Shown here: positions 1 to 8,040 of the stretch, one piece after another
How positions within the stretch are numbered: the first letter of the stretch is position 1
Layout of the letters: every line of letters starts with the position of its first letter
NCBI RefSeq assembly: GCF_019688735.1
Contig: NZ_JAIFYA010000002.1
Coordinates: 496,001 to 560,000, forward strand
Reading direction: 5' to 3'
Length of the DNA stretch: 64,000 nucleotides
Origin: Thermosulfurimonas sp. F29
Lineage (GTDB): Bacteria > Desulfobacterota > Thermodesulfobacteria > Thermodesulfobacteriales > Thermodesulfobacteriaceae
Notes under the pieces: generated by a model
What the model saw: only the letters and a program-made list of their open reading frames with translations
What the model was told of the DNA's origin: nothing
Databases searched by the model: none
Position numbers and translations under genes: made by a program

Positions 1-1
1 C

Positions 2-1060
2 GAGCACACCCCGGCCTGGCGGCGCTTGCAGCGTTCTCTCCAATACTGGTCCGCCATTCAACGCCTCACCAACGCCCCGGACAAACAAACGGAAAATTAC
101 GCGGTGGATTTTTCGGCCACCCGACTGGCCCTTGTGCCCATTCGGGTGGCTCACGTGTTGCAGCAATCCTCACGCTGGCAACAGCTCCCCAAAAGCTTTG
201 TTTCCGCTACCCTGTCGGACGGACGACGCCATCAGCCCTTCCGCTTCTTCGTGAAGTCCCTCGGGCTGGACGAAAACCGGGTGCTTTCGGTGCGACTCGC
301 TTCGCCTTTCCCATACGCCGAGTGCGCCGTGCTTTATGTGCCGCAGGACGCCCCCGATCCCTCCGCGGATGAGGAAGCCTGGAAGATATGGATGCTCGAA
401 GAAGCGGAACGCCTCGTTCGGCTCACCAGGGGAGGCGCTTTGATCCTCGCCTCCTCCTGGAAGGACTTGGAAATTCTCGCCGAACACCTCAAGAAAACCC
501 TGGGGAAGTCCCTGCCCATCCTGGTGCAGGGCGAACGGACCAGCGCTTCCATCCGACAGGAGTTCCTTCGCTCCGACCGCGTGGTGGCCATCGGCACGGA
601 AACCTTCTGGCAGGGGTTCGACGTGCCGGGTCTGAACCTGCGCCAGGTGATCATCACCCGTCTGCCCTTCATGCCGCCCGACGACCCGATCGTGCGCAAG
701 CTGATCGAAAACGAACGCCGCCGCTTGCAGGCTCGGTCCGGCGTGGCAAGCGCCCTTCTCGACGACGAAAAAATCTCCCTCAAAATCTTCAGCGAATTCC
801 AGCTGCCGCGGGCCGTGCTCCTCTTCAAACAGGGGTTCGGACGACTCATCCGTACCGAGCAGGACCGCGGCGTGGTGAGCGTGCTCGACCCGCGCATCCT
901 GACCCGCCGCTACGGACAAAGATTCCTGGACGTCCTGCCCGGCGAACTCCCCCTGGCCGTTTCTTTTGAGGAACTGAAACAGGACGTGCAACGCCTCTTC
1001 CCAACCCTTTCCAAAACGAGAAGAATGACGGGGAGGCTTGAACCATGGGAGAAATCGTGA
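2..1060 (+). CDS. dinG: DinG-family ATP-dependent DNA helicase, C-terminal part (cut by window edge)
   Basis: The frame is already open at base 2, so only about 352 C-terminal codons are visible. The visible part matches the second RecA-like domain of XPD/DinG superfamily 2 helicases: FVSATL near base 197, then GTETFWQGFDVPG near base 594, LPFMPPDDP, and QGFGRLIR near base 830 followed by VSVLDPR. These are motifs III, V and VI in the family order. Members unwind DNA 5'-3' and act on R-loops, D-loops or repair intermediates. The Walker A, DEAH box and any Fe-S cysteines lie outside the window, so the subtype cannot be decided. A TTG at 26 is only an internal codon. The stop overlaps the next gene by 16 bases, making this the visible head of a tightly coupled plus-strand operon reaching 4925. 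Confidence 0.9.
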   Translation, partial: EHTPAWRRLQRSLQYWSAIQRLTNAPDKQTENYAVDFSATRLALVPIRVAHVLQQSSRWQQLPKSFVSATLSDGRRHQPFRFFVKSLGLDENRVLSVRLASPFPYAECAVLYVPQDAPDPSADEEAWKIWMLEEAERLVRLTRGGALILASSWKDLEILAEHLKKTLGKSLPILVQGERTSASIRQEFLRSDRVVAIGTETFWQGFDVPGLNLRQVIITRLPFMPPDDPIVRKLIENERRRLQARSGVASALLDDEKISLKIFSEFQLPRAVLLFKQGFGRLIRTEQDRGVVSVLDPRILTRRYGQRFLDVLPGELPLAVSFEELKQDVQRLFPTLSKTRRMTGRLEPWEKS

Positions 1061-1341
1061 CGAGCAAACCCTTCAAGGTGAAGGCCGACGAGGTGAACGT
1101 ACTGGCGCGCCTGGTGCGTGCCATCTCTCAACAGGAAGGTGTGCGCAATGTCTTCGTGCACCTGGAAGACGTAAGCCGCAACGGAAACAGGAATCCCGTG
1201 ATCACGGTGCGACTGGTCTCTTTCTACCCGGAAAGCGATCACCTTAGACAGGCCACAGAACGACTCATAAAGAAAATCGTTCACCGTTTCGTCGAAACTC
1301 GAAAACCGCGCCTCCGCCGCACCGTCGAACTCGGAAGATGA
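1045..1341 (+). CDS. small conserved-looking hypothetical protein (98 aa)
   Basis: No family recognised. The ATG at 1045 has a GGGGAGG ribosome site about 9 bases upstream, inside the end of the helicase gene. The product starts MGEIVTSKPFKVKADEV and alternates predicted helix (LARLVRAISQQEG) with beta strands (VRNVFVHLEDV, NPVITVRLVSFYP). That suggests a small compact alpha/beta cytoplasmic domain. It has no signal peptide or membrane segment. Its stop overlaps the next ATG (ATGA), so it is translationally coupled to the exported protein that follows. Position between a helicase and exported proteins gives no clear function. Confidence 0.75.
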   Translation: MGEIVTSKPFKVKADEVNVLARLVRAISQQEGVRNVFVHLEDVSRNGNRNPVITVRLVSFYPESDHLRQATERLIKKIVHRFVETRKPRLRRTVELGR

Positions 1342-2330
1342 AGCACATACAGCAACACGGTGCAAGCTTCGTTCCGCGTGCCATTCTTCTGCTGGTGCTC
1401 ATAGTGTGGTTGCTTGCTCCGTTTCTTCCCGGAGAATCGTGGGCTTTTAGGTGTCCCTTCTGGGTGAAGGTGAAAAGTGTTTCCGGGGGTGCAGCCTCTA
1501 AGATCGCTCGTCAGGTGCTGATTCGCTTCCGCGAACTGTGGCGCGAAAAAGCCGAGTTCTTTCTGCGCCAATGGCTGGAAAAAGAAGCGCCCTTTTTTGC
1601 CAACCTGTGGGAGCACTACCAGATGCTTCCTCCGACCTTTCGCGTCCCCTTGAACGTGACCGAAGCCCGCGCACCCGATGCCGAAGTGCGGTGGCGCAAC
1701 CTCCTCACCCGCGCGGAAACCGAAGCCTCCCGGCTGAACCTCGGAGGCTGGTCGGATTCCTTCGATGCGGATCCCCTCCCCGGCTACGCATCGTCCTCCT
1801 CGTCATCCGGCCTCCGTGCCTTCGTCGAAGACGCTCAAGCGGGACGCATCGACTACCGCCGCCTGATCGTCGAAGTGCTGCCCGCCCCCCCTGAAACGAA
1901 AAACTCTTCCCGCGAAGCCGTGGAACACCACCTGCGGGAGATCGCCCTTCTGCTGGGTCCCACACCGGCCGACCCGCGTCTCCTGTCAACCGATCTTCCC
2001 GCTCCGGAAAGAACCTACGCCCTCCGCATCGCTCAACGGATACGCATGCTGCGTGAAACGGTTCGGGACACCTGGCACCGAGCCACGGAAGACGCCCTCT
2101 GGAGCCGTCAAACCCGCAAGTGGCTCGAAAACCTCCATCCCGGCAATGACCCACACTACGCTTACACCCAAGCCGCCAAGGAAATCCGCGAGCTTGAAAA
2201 ACTCTCAATTCAACTCGAACGACGACTCCTCCAGGAGGAAGCCCTGACGTTGCGTCTGCAAGCCCTGAAAGTTCTACAGGAGGTTCACGATGAGGAAACG
2301 GATCTGGTTTCCGTTTTCAGAAAGCGTTAA
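1338..2330 (+). CDS. exported helical protein, paralog A of a four-gene family (330 aa)
   Basis: Function not recognised. The N-terminus is a signal peptide or anchor (about residues 13-37: AILLLVLIVWLLAPFLPG, then ESWA). Two segments recur in neighbouring genes. The first is an N-domain with ASKIARQVLIRFRELW and FFLRQWLEKEAPFFANLW. The second is a C-domain with EIRELEKLSIQLERRLL followed by QALKVLQEVHDEETDLVSVF. The products at 3202 and partly at 2633 and 2290 carry the same two patterns, so this is a local duplication family. A low-complexity SSSSS stretch and a variable helical middle separate the domains. Location in a transfer element, a signal peptide and coiled-coil character resemble VirB5/TrbJ-type proteins, but no sequence motif proves this. 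The ATG overlaps the upstream stop. Confidence 0.8.
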   Translation: MKHIQQHGASFVPRAILLLVLIVWLLAPFLPGESWAFRCPFWVKVKSVSGGAASKIARQVLIRFRELWREKAEFFLRQWLEKEAPFFANLWEHYQMLPPTFRVPLNVTEARAPDAEVRWRNLLTRAETEASRLNLGGWSDSFDADPLPGYASSSSSSGLRAFVEDAQAGRIDYRRLIVEVLPAPPETKNSSREAVEHHLREIALLLGPTPADPRLLSTDLPAPERTYALRIAQRIRMLRETVRDTWHRATEDALWSRQTRKWLENLHPGNDPHYAYTQAAKEIRELEKLSIQLERRLLQEEALTLRLQALKVLQEVHDEETDLVSVFRKR

Positions 2331-2646
2331 AACCCGTGCGGTTCTTGCAGCAGCGGTCGGATTGCTCGTTCTCGGCAGCGGTGTCGGACTCTGCGGGTCG
2401 ACAACGGAGATCTCCCCCCTCTTTCTTTCCCACGCAGCCAATCACGACCTTAAAGCGGCCAGAGAGAAAACCGTGGAGAATATAGCCCTGCTGACCGTCC
2501 GCCTCCGCGCCATGGCCCTGGAAAACATAAACCTGGCCCTCACGATACTGCGACACGTGCAAAAAGATTCCGCTGACCTGAGCTCAATCTTCAGAACAAC
2601 GCGAACAGAACCGCCGCAAAGGAACCCCGCATATGCGACGGACTGA
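2290..2646 (+). CDS. exported short helical protein, C-domain-only paralog (118 aa)
   Basis: Starts at an ATG preceded by AGGAGG, overlapping the previous gene by 41 bases. A hydrophobic signal (about residues 16-36, AVLAAAVGLLVLGSGVGLCG) is followed by a single helical domain. The end, LTILRHVQKDSADLSSIF, matches the C-termini of the neighbours at 1338 (LQEVHDEETDLVSVF) and 3202 (VHFIHQQEADLASVL). It therefore looks like a free-standing copy of the C-terminal domain of this family. A cysteine at the end of the hydrophobic stretch (GLCG) could make it a lipoprotein, but the lipobox is poor. Biochemical role unknown; probably a periplasmic structural partner of its paralogs. Confidence 0.75.
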   Translation: MRKRIWFPFSESVKTRAVLAAAVGLLVLGSGVGLCGSTTEISPLFLSHAANHDLKAAREKTVENIALLTVRLRAMALENINLALTILRHVQKDSADLSSIFRTTRTEPPQRNPAYATD

Positions 2647-3205
2647 ACGCATTGTCGTCATCATGGCGATACTGATTTTGGTGTTTCGGGTTTCCGGCGC
2701 ACGGGCCCTCTGGCCCATAGGCGCGCTTGTCGTTAAGGAAGCCGCGGCACGGATCATCGCTCATTACATCCGTGAAGAGCTCCAGCGTCGTCTATGGGAA
2801 GCCTTGGAAAAAAAGTTCTGGGAAACCCTGGAGCACCGATCACCATTGCTGGCCGAGGAAGCACAGCGCTTGGGAGTCACGCCGGATCCGCGTTCCTGGG
2901 GACGTGCCATGCGCCTTCTGGCCGCCCGCGGTTTCGTCTCCCGGTGGGACCTTCACGCCGGACTGTGGCGGCTCTTCGAGGTGGAAACCCGTTTGCAACC
3001 CGCCGAACGAGCGCACCCGGTCGTCGTCAACCTCCCCCCGACACGATACAACCCTCCCGAGATGCTTCACCGGGGAAGTCCCTTCGGGGAAACCGTCCTT
3101 CGCATCGAACGCGGACTGGCGAACCGAGGTGCCTGGGCGAAAGCGGCCCTTCGATTCAGCAACAGCACGCTGGCCGTTATCCGGGATGACGGAGGTTCAC
3201 CGTGA
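2633..3205 (+). CDS. exported helical protein, N-domain-dominated paralog (190 aa)
   Basis: An N-terminal signal (IVVIMAILILVFRVSGARA) is followed by KEAAARIIAHYIREELQRRLW and EALEKKFWETLE. This closely matches the N-domain of the protein at 3202 (KETAARLIAQRIEEEIRDRLW, RAVEKPFWENLW). The shared C-terminal E-x-DL-x-SV/IF pattern of the paralogs is missing. The second half (SRWDLHAGLWRLFEVETRLQ and onward) is unlike them. Together with the 118-aa C-domain-only neighbour it looks like a two-gene version of the two-domain proteins. The ATG at 2633 overlaps the upstream gene by 14 bases. Function unknown. Confidence 0.78.
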   Translation: MRRTERIVVIMAILILVFRVSGARALWPIGALVVKEAAARIIAHYIREELQRRLWEALEKKFWETLEHRSPLLAEEAQRLGVTPDPRSWGRAMRLLAARGFVSRWDLHAGLWRLFEVETRLQPAERAHPVVVNLPPTRYNPPEMLHRGSPFGETVLRIERGLANRGAWAKAALRFSNSTLAVIRDDGGSP

Positions 3206-4065
3206 AAAGATACGGCGCAAAATTGCTGACGGTAATCTGGATCGTTTTGTTCTGTGTGATCGGATCGTTTCGGGTCGCCTGCGGTGCAAGCGTGGGTTTC
3301 AACGACATCAAGGAAACCGCCGCCCGGCTCATCGCACAGCGCATTGAGGAGGAGATCCGCGACCGTCTGTGGCGCGCGGTGGAAAAACCCTTCTGGGAAA
3401 ACCTCTGGCGGTTGCGCAAACGCTTTTTTGAAAACCTGTGGCGACGCTATCTGGAGGAAGCGGCCCCCACCATCGCGCTAACGAATGCCCTCCGAGGAAC
3501 CCTCCCCGCGGAAAACCGCGTTGATCCCGAAACCCTTCTGGCGACGATCCTTTCGTCTCCTCCCGCTCAAGGGAACGACACGGCGATCACCGCAACCGCG
3601 AACGAAACACAAATGACGACACCCGAATGGACCGTGAAACAGGCACGGCTTGCCGGAGGAATTCCCCTGACGCCGCTTGAAGCACTCTCCGGCAAACCCT
3701 TCCCGATAGCCTCTCAAACGGCTCTCGCTTATCTCCGCATCGAGTACAAACGAAAACTGGCGATTTGGGCACTGGAGACCGCTCGCCGTGATCTGGTGTT
3801 CGTGCACGAAATCGAAAAACACCTGAACGACCTCAAAGCACCCCCAGAAAACTACTCGTACGGTCAAGCCCTCAAAGACCTGGTAAGGCTCAAACAGCTC
3901 GAAGCGATCATACGCGCGCGCATGCTGGAGGAATCCTCGTTGCGTTCGCGTCTCGAAGTCCTCGAACTTGTCCACTTCATTCATCAGCAGGAGGCGGATC
4001 TCGCTTCCGTACTGCGGCTACCCTCCGCCCTCCCGGAACAAAACGTCTCCCGCGGGAACCGATGA
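3202..4065 (+). CDS. exported helical protein, paralog with both domains (287 aa)
   Basis: Starts at a GTG after GGAGGTTCACC, overlapping the upstream stop (GTGA). The signal peptide is about residues 8-29 (LLTVIWIVLFCVIGSFRVACG). The N-domain (KETAARLIAQRIEEEIRDRLW, then repeated FWENLW/FFENLW) is followed by a Thr/Ala-rich middle. The C-domain is RLKQLEAIIRARMLEESSLR, then VHFIHQQEADLASVL. This domain order matches the 330-aa product at 1338. The repeated FxENLW blocks suggest amphipathic helices that pack side by side. No catalytic motif. Likely a periplasmic component of the transfer or pilus apparatus, inferred from context only. Confidence 0.8.
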   Translation: MKRYGAKLLTVIWIVLFCVIGSFRVACGASVGFNDIKETAARLIAQRIEEEIRDRLWRAVEKPFWENLWRLRKRFFENLWRRYLEEAAPTIALTNALRGTLPAENRVDPETLLATILSSPPAQGNDTAITATANETQMTTPEWTVKQARLAGGIPLTPLEALSGKPFPIASQTALAYLRIEYKRKLAIWALETARRDLVFVHEIEKHLNDLKAPPENYSYGQALKDLVRLKQLEAIIRARMLEESSLRSRLEVLELVHFIHQQEADLASVLRLPSALPEQNVSRGNR

Positions 4066-4925
4066 TGACCGAAAACCTGACCTCCGAAGAGCGTCGCCTT
4101 CGCACCCGACAACTTCTTACGGATTACTTCCGCCTCAAGCGAGCCATACTGCGCCGGGTTCTCCTCAATCATCCTGAGACCTTCAGGGAGACCTTCGAAG
4201 CTTTCCTGCTCCGGTTCCGAGGAACCACACTTCCGGGAAACCGTAAAAAATCCCTTCGAACCGTGGAAACCCAATGGCGGGAACTCGTACGGGAAGCGCG
4301 GGAAGTCCGAAATGCGGCAACCTGGCGTCGAGCACTTGCCCGTCGCAACCGACTGGCCGGAACCCTGATCGAGCTGGGTTTCCCGCTGGAAGACCTCAAA
4401 CCCTTCATGACTCCGGCCGAGTGGAACGAAGGCCGTCGTCTCCGCAACGCCATCTTCGAACTCAATCTGCCTCTTGCACGTCACGTTTTGAGTCGCTGGA
4501 AACAGGTTTTCCCCCACGAAGAAACCGAAGACCTGCAACAGGTGGCCGCGGAAGCGCTCCTCAAAGCCATCGATCACGTGGTCCCCAGCAAAGCCCACAA
4601 GTTCGCAACATACGTCTTCAGAGCCGTCTGGACGGCTCTGAAACGCTTCCAAGAGATCGAAACCCGCCATGTCGAAAACCGGGTTTCCCCAGACCTCCGT
4701 GCCGCTCGCCTCAGAGATTCCGGGCTCGACGAGGAAGACGCCTGCCTGCTGTCGGACGTGGAGCATCTGTCCGATCGGCGCGACGGCGATCCCGAACACC
4801 GGCTCATCATCCGAGAAATCCTGGAGGAAAAAATCTCCGAAACACGCTGCCCGGTCGCTCAGAAGTCCAGATCGCAGCAGAGGTCGTCCAGGGGATCCAC
4901 CGTTTCCCTTGGGCAGGGTTTCTGA
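4062..4925 (+). CDS. sigma-70-like protein with region 2 but no region 4 (287 aa)
   Basis: Residues about 128-205 match sigma-70 region 2: RNAIFELNLPLARHVLSRWK, then EDLQQVAAEALLKAIDHV, then KFATYVFRAVWTALKRF. Compare the usual RN-LVE-NLRLV, EDLIQEG--GL and KFSTYA--WIR patterns. Region 2 normally binds core RNA polymerase and melts the -10 element. Near residue 246 DPEHRLIIREILEEKI looks like the entrance to region 4, but the helix-turn-helix does not follow. The last ~22 codons (4859-4925) lie antisense over the end of the convergent ATPase gene and read as low-complexity Ser/Arg/Gln. Either region 4 was lost or this is a region-2-only regulator. The ATG at 4062 overlaps the upstream stop. 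It may be an element-specific transcription factor. Confidence 0.75.
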   Translation: MMTENLTSEERRLRTRQLLTDYFRLKRAILRRVLLNHPETFRETFEAFLLRFRGTTLPGNRKKSLRTVETQWRELVREAREVRNAATWRRALARRNRLAGTLIELGFPLEDLKPFMTPAEWNEGRRLRNAIFELNLPLARHVLSRWKQVFPHEETEDLQQVAAEALLKAIDHVVPSKAHKFATYVFRAVWTALKRFQEIETRHVENRVSPDLRAARLRDSGLDEEDACLLSDVEHLSDRRDGDPEHRLIIREILEEKISETRCPVAQKSRSQQRSSRGSTVSLGQGF

Positions 4926-6100
4926 GGAGGTTTCTCCCTCAGGATGCGGGGAGGTTCCATGCGGAACCCTTCCCGACGAAGATCCTCCAGATAAGAGTTC
5001 AGATCATCATCCCACTCGTCGGGCACGTTGACGCACGACCGGGCGATCTCGGCCGTTAGAAACCCGGCGGCCACGAAGCGGGCCAGGCAATCCGCCATGC
5101 GCCTGCGCTTCCACCTCATCCGCTCCCGCACCCTGCGGCGATCCTCCGACCACAGATCGTCGCGCGCTCCCCGGTCCACTTCGAGAAACTCCCAGGCCAG
5201 CACCCGACGTCCCCACCGGGTGGGCACCAGAGTCTGCGCCAGAGCACCCCGCCACACCTCGATCAACCTTTCCCGCACCGCTTGCCGGTCTCTCACGTCG
5301 AAAAAACCCTCCAAACGCTCCATCACGCCGTCCGCCGTGGAAGCGTGCGCCGTGGCCAGAACCAGATGCCCCGTCTCCGCGGCGGCCAGCAAAGCCAGAG
5401 CCGTTTCCGCATCCCGCACCTCGCCCACCATGATCACGTCCGGGTCCTGCCGCATGGCCGCCCGTAAACCGTCCCGAAAACTCCGCGTGTCCCACCCCAC
5501 CTCCCTCTGGCTGATCAACCCCATCCCTGAAGGGATCTCGTACTCTATGGGGTCCTCAAGGGTGATCGCCCGAATGGGCCGCCGAGCCAGCAGGTGACGC
5601 AAAACCGCGGCCAGCGTCGTGGACTTTCCCGAACCGGTGGGACCGGCCACAAAAATCACCCCGGCGCGTACGTTTTCCACCAGCCTGAGAAAGTCTTCAG
5701 GCAACCCCAAATCCGATGGACTGAACTCAATGGCCTTCAAGCGCCGCACGGTAATGAAAAGATTGCGTCCCGCCAACGCCGCGTTAACCCGAAACCGCCT
5801 CCGCGTCCCCGCCACCGGCAACTCCACCGAAAAATCCGCCTCCACTCCCTCCTGCAACCGAAACAGCACGTCCGATTCGCGCTTGAGAAGATAGTCCACC
5901 AGCAACCGCCGACACAGATCCGCCGTCACCGGACGATCCCCCAAAGGCGTCAAGACACCCTCAATGCGAAGCATGGGGGGATGCCCCGGTTGCACATGCA
6001 AATCGCTGGCATCCGTCTCCTCGAAAACCCGAAACAGGTCCTCCCCGAACGTCTCAGGCCGCAGAACGAAAGGCAACACGCGCCGGGGTCCCTCACTCAC
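4859..6100 (-). CDS. PilT/DotB-type secretion ATPase (413 aa)
   Basis: Hexameric ATPase of the PilT/GspE family powering pilus retraction or type IV secretion at the inner membrane. The N-domain (DASDLHVQPG, residues about 30-39) is typical of PilT. The catalytic core has Walker A GPTGSGKS (153-160), an Asp box ITLEDPIEYEIP, Walker B DPDVIMVGEVRD, and the His box TGHLVLATAHAS. The C-terminus is unusual: instead of the PilT AIRNLIRE segment it has a long Arg-rich helical tail ending in PQKPCPRETVDPLDD. DotB/TraJ of the Dot/IncI systems is a reasonable alternative, as other Dot-like genes lie at 29-44 kb. Start GTG at 6100 has GGAGGTG upstream and overlaps the preceding gene by 8 bases. The 3' end overlaps the convergent sigma-like gene by 67 bases. 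Confidence 0.9.
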   Translation of the reverse strand: MSEGPRRVLPFVLRPETFGEDLFRVFEETDASDLHVQPGHPPMLRIEGVLTPLGDRPVTADLCRRLLVDYLLKRESDVLFRLQEGVEADFSVELPVAGTRRRFRVNAALAGRNLFITVRRLKAIEFSPSDLGLPEDFLRLVENVRAGVIFVAGPTGSGKSTTLAAVLRHLLARRPIRAITLEDPIEYEIPSGMGLISQREVGWDTRSFRDGLRAAMRQDPDVIMVGEVRDAETALALLAAAETGHLVLATAHASTADGVMERLEGFFDVRDRQAVRERLIEVWRGALAQTLVPTRWGRRVLAWEFLEVDRGARDDLWSEDRRRVRERMRWKRRRMADCLARFVAAGFLTAEIARSCVNVPDEWDDDLNSYLEDLRREGFRMEPPRILREKPPQKPCPRETVDPLDDLCCDLDF

Positions 6101-6812
6101 GGCACACCTCCACCGAATACGTGCACGGAACGTCTCTTAAGGTCCCGTTGGCCACCGGTCTTTCGTAATCCCGAAGAACAAAAACCCCTTGAATGTTTTC
6201 GCCCCGCAGAGCCCGCCAGAAAACGTCCACCGCCCGTTTGAGGCATTCCTCGCCGGACTCCCGTTTCTTTGCGGGAGGGGCGTTCCCGGATGAACAACCC
6301 GCGCGACCCGCCACGAGCCGCACCTCATCGTCGCTCAAACGCCCCGCAAACCGTACCCGACGATCCTCGGTCTGAAGAACCGCCGCAAGCCGCATCAGCC
6401 CGGACCCGCGATTTTCCCTCTCAAGAACGAACCTCAAAGCGGGAAGAACTTCGCCCCAAAGGGCGTTTCCTCTGACGACATTAGCTTCCACCCGAATGCG
6501 TTGAGCACCGATGGTTACCGTCAACCCTTTCACTAGAACCACCGGTTCTCCGGCACAGAGAATCCGTCCGCGCTTCCAGTAAACCTCCGCACGCCTGAAA
6601 TGCACGATCACCCGATCGGGATCTCCGGACAAATCCGGACGGCACGCCTCACCGAGAACCAAATGCACCGCATCGGTCAAAGCCCGATGCGCCGTGAGCA
6701 CCGTTCGATCCCGGACGAACCACCGCACCGCGACGATCACCGCGATGACCATCGCCGAGACGACAACCACAGCCGCCGTCAACGCCTTGTCAAACGAGAT
6801 CCTTCTCGCCAT
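6093..6812 (-). CDS. membrane-anchored periplasmic protein, unknown (239 aa)
   Basis: Start taken as the ATG at 6812 (MARRISFDKALTAAVVVV), which places one transmembrane helix at about residues 10-32 (LTAAVVVVSAMVIAVIVAVRWF) right at the N-terminus. An upstream in-frame extension would read antisense-like sequence. The rest is a periplasmic domain with alternating strands (VLVKGLTVTIGAQRIRVEANVV, RVRFAGRLSDDEVRLVAG). It contains single cysteines, two of them near the C-terminus (RDVPCTYSVEVC), possibly forming a disulfide. No recognised family. It sits between a lytic transglycosylase (23-base overlap) and the PilT-like ATPase (8-base overlap), so it is probably a pilus or transfer assembly protein. 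Confidence 0.72.
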   Translation of the reverse strand: MARRISFDKALTAAVVVVSAMVIAVIVAVRWFVRDRTVLTAHRALTDAVHLVLGEACRPDLSGDPDRVIVHFRRAEVYWKRGRILCAGEPVVLVKGLTVTIGAQRIRVEANVVRGNALWGEVLPALRFVLERENRGSGLMRLAAVLQTEDRRVRFAGRLSDDEVRLVAGRAGCSSGNAPPAKKRESGEECLKRAVDVFWRALRGENIQGVFVLRDYERPVANGTLRDVPCTYSVEVCRE

Positions 6813-7302
6813 CGAAAATGAGGTTCGCCCGGAAGGCTTCCTCCAGCACGCGGGCCGCGTACGAGTACCGCTGTGCGCCCAAGTAGTCACAAAGGGCCAA
6901 CCGTATGTTGCGTCTTCGCCGCAGGGCCTCCTCCAGGATGAACATCCCCAAACGCAGATTGAGATACGGATCCATCAGCTCTTCGGGACTTTTCAGTCCC
7001 AACCGCGGTCCCCAGTACGGAAAGTGAATCTGCATAAGCCCCACGGCACCCGCCGGGGAAACCGCCCGCGGGTTCCAGTCGCTCTCCACCTTGCAAATCG
7101 CCGCCGCCAGCGCCCCCCAAAACCGCACACTCTTCCACCGACTGAAACGCACATGATCCATCACCGCCCGCGCAAAAACATCCCCCAACCGCTCATCTCC
7201 CGCCAACATCCGCAGCTTTTCCTCCGCTTCCCTCTTACCACCGAAAAAGGAACACGAAAACAGAGCACGAAACGTGTCCGTCAGAAATTGACGCCTGGTC
7301 AT
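6790..7302 (-). CDS. lytic transglycosylase (SLT domain, 170 aa)
   Basis: Cleaves peptidoglycan to open a path for an envelope-spanning machine; functionally like PilT of the R64 thin pilus or VirB1. Residues about 63-100 carry the SLT signature: AAAICKVESDWNPRAVSPAG with catalytic Glu73, then AVGLMQIHFPYW, and later the LNLRLGMFIL segment typical of the family. The N-terminus is MTRRQFLTDTFRALFS, a twin-arginine-like RRxFL followed by a short hydrophobic stretch and Cys17, so it could be a Tat substrate or a poor Sec signal. The second half (RRRNIRLALCDYLGAQRYSYAARVLEE) resembles the end of standard SLT domains. It lies 6 bases downstream of a lipoprotein gene. Confidence 0.9.
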   Translation of the reverse strand: MTRRQFLTDTFRALFSCSFFGGKREAEEKLRMLAGDERLGDVFARAVMDHVRFSRWKSVRFWGALAAAICKVESDWNPRAVSPAGAVGLMQIHFPYWGPRLGLKSPEELMDPYLNLRLGMFILEEALRRRRNIRLALCDYLGAQRYSYAARVLEEAFRANLIFDGEKDLV

Positions 7303-7308
7303 TTTCTT

Positions 7309-8040
7309 CTACCGGTTTTCCGAAGTTGGAACAGGCGACGACGGGGTCAGACGCAGCGATTGCGCCGCTCGGTCCAGAATTTCACGCGTTCTCTCCCCGG
7401 TTCGGTTTTCCGGAAAAGTCCCGTTTCCCGCATTCCCGACCGACTGACGCCCGACCGACCGACGCGACTCCGCCGCACTGCCGCCGTTCAAGCGACCCTC
7501 CAGGGCCGCAAGCCTTCTGTCCAGCAGCTCCAGCTCTTCGGCCACAGCCGCAAGCTCAGCCTGCCGCGCCTCCAGATCCTTAACCTTGCGCTGTAGCTTC
7601 TCAAAGGCCTCAGCATCAATGAGACGCTTCCCGCCCGCGGTCTTCTCCAGAACCGCCAACCTTCGCTTGAGCTCCATCAACGTCTTCCGTGTCTTCTCTC
7701 GCTCGCTCTCCAAACGCTTCCTTAAGCGCTGCACGTTTTCCTCAAGATGCGCAATCCGAAGGTTTTGCTCATCCGCCTCCGTTGCCTTCGCTTCAAGCAT
7801 GAGCACCCGACGCCCCAATCGATACAGAATCTCCTCGTCGTCCCTCAAGCGATCCAGACTCCCCGAAACGTCCTCCGTCATGCCTTCCAGGGTGTCCAGG
7901 CGCTTCTTGACGTCCCGCATGTCCCGTGCGAAAAGCGTCTGCTGCGCTTCCACCGCCGCAAGCCTCCGGTACAGATCCGGCGAAGGCCCGCAGGCCGCAA
8001 GCAACACCAACAGCACCAAAACTCCTCCCGCTTTACGCAT
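7309..8040 (-). CDS. coiled-coil lipoprotein (243 aa)
   Basis: Signal peptide II: MRKAGGVLVLLVLLAAC with lipobox LAAC and lipidated Cys17, then GPSPDLYRRL. Residues about 25-180 are one nearly continuous coiled coil (RLAAVEAQQTLF, RLGRRVLMLEAKATEADEQ, LQRKVKDLEARQAELAAV). A Gly/Ser/Arg-rich tail follows. The architecture resembles the coiled-coil trimerising part of YbgF/CpoB-type envelope proteins, but the TPR part is absent. It is probably an envelope scaffold or alignment protein of the pilus. The ATG at 8040 overlaps the upstream PilT-type gene (stop at 8033), so the two are co-translated. Confidence 0.85.
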   Translation of the reverse strand: MRKAGGVLVLLVLLAACGPSPDLYRRLAAVEAQQTLFARDMRDVKKRLDTLEGMTEDVSGSLDRLRDDEEILYRLGRRVLMLEAKATEADEQNLRIAHLEENVQRLRKRLESEREKTRKTLMELKRRLAVLEKTAGGKRLIDAEAFEKLQRKVKDLEARQAELAAVAEELELLDRRLAALEGRLNGGSAAESRRSVGRQSVGNAGNGTFPENRTGERTREILDRAAQSLRLTPSSPVPTSENR

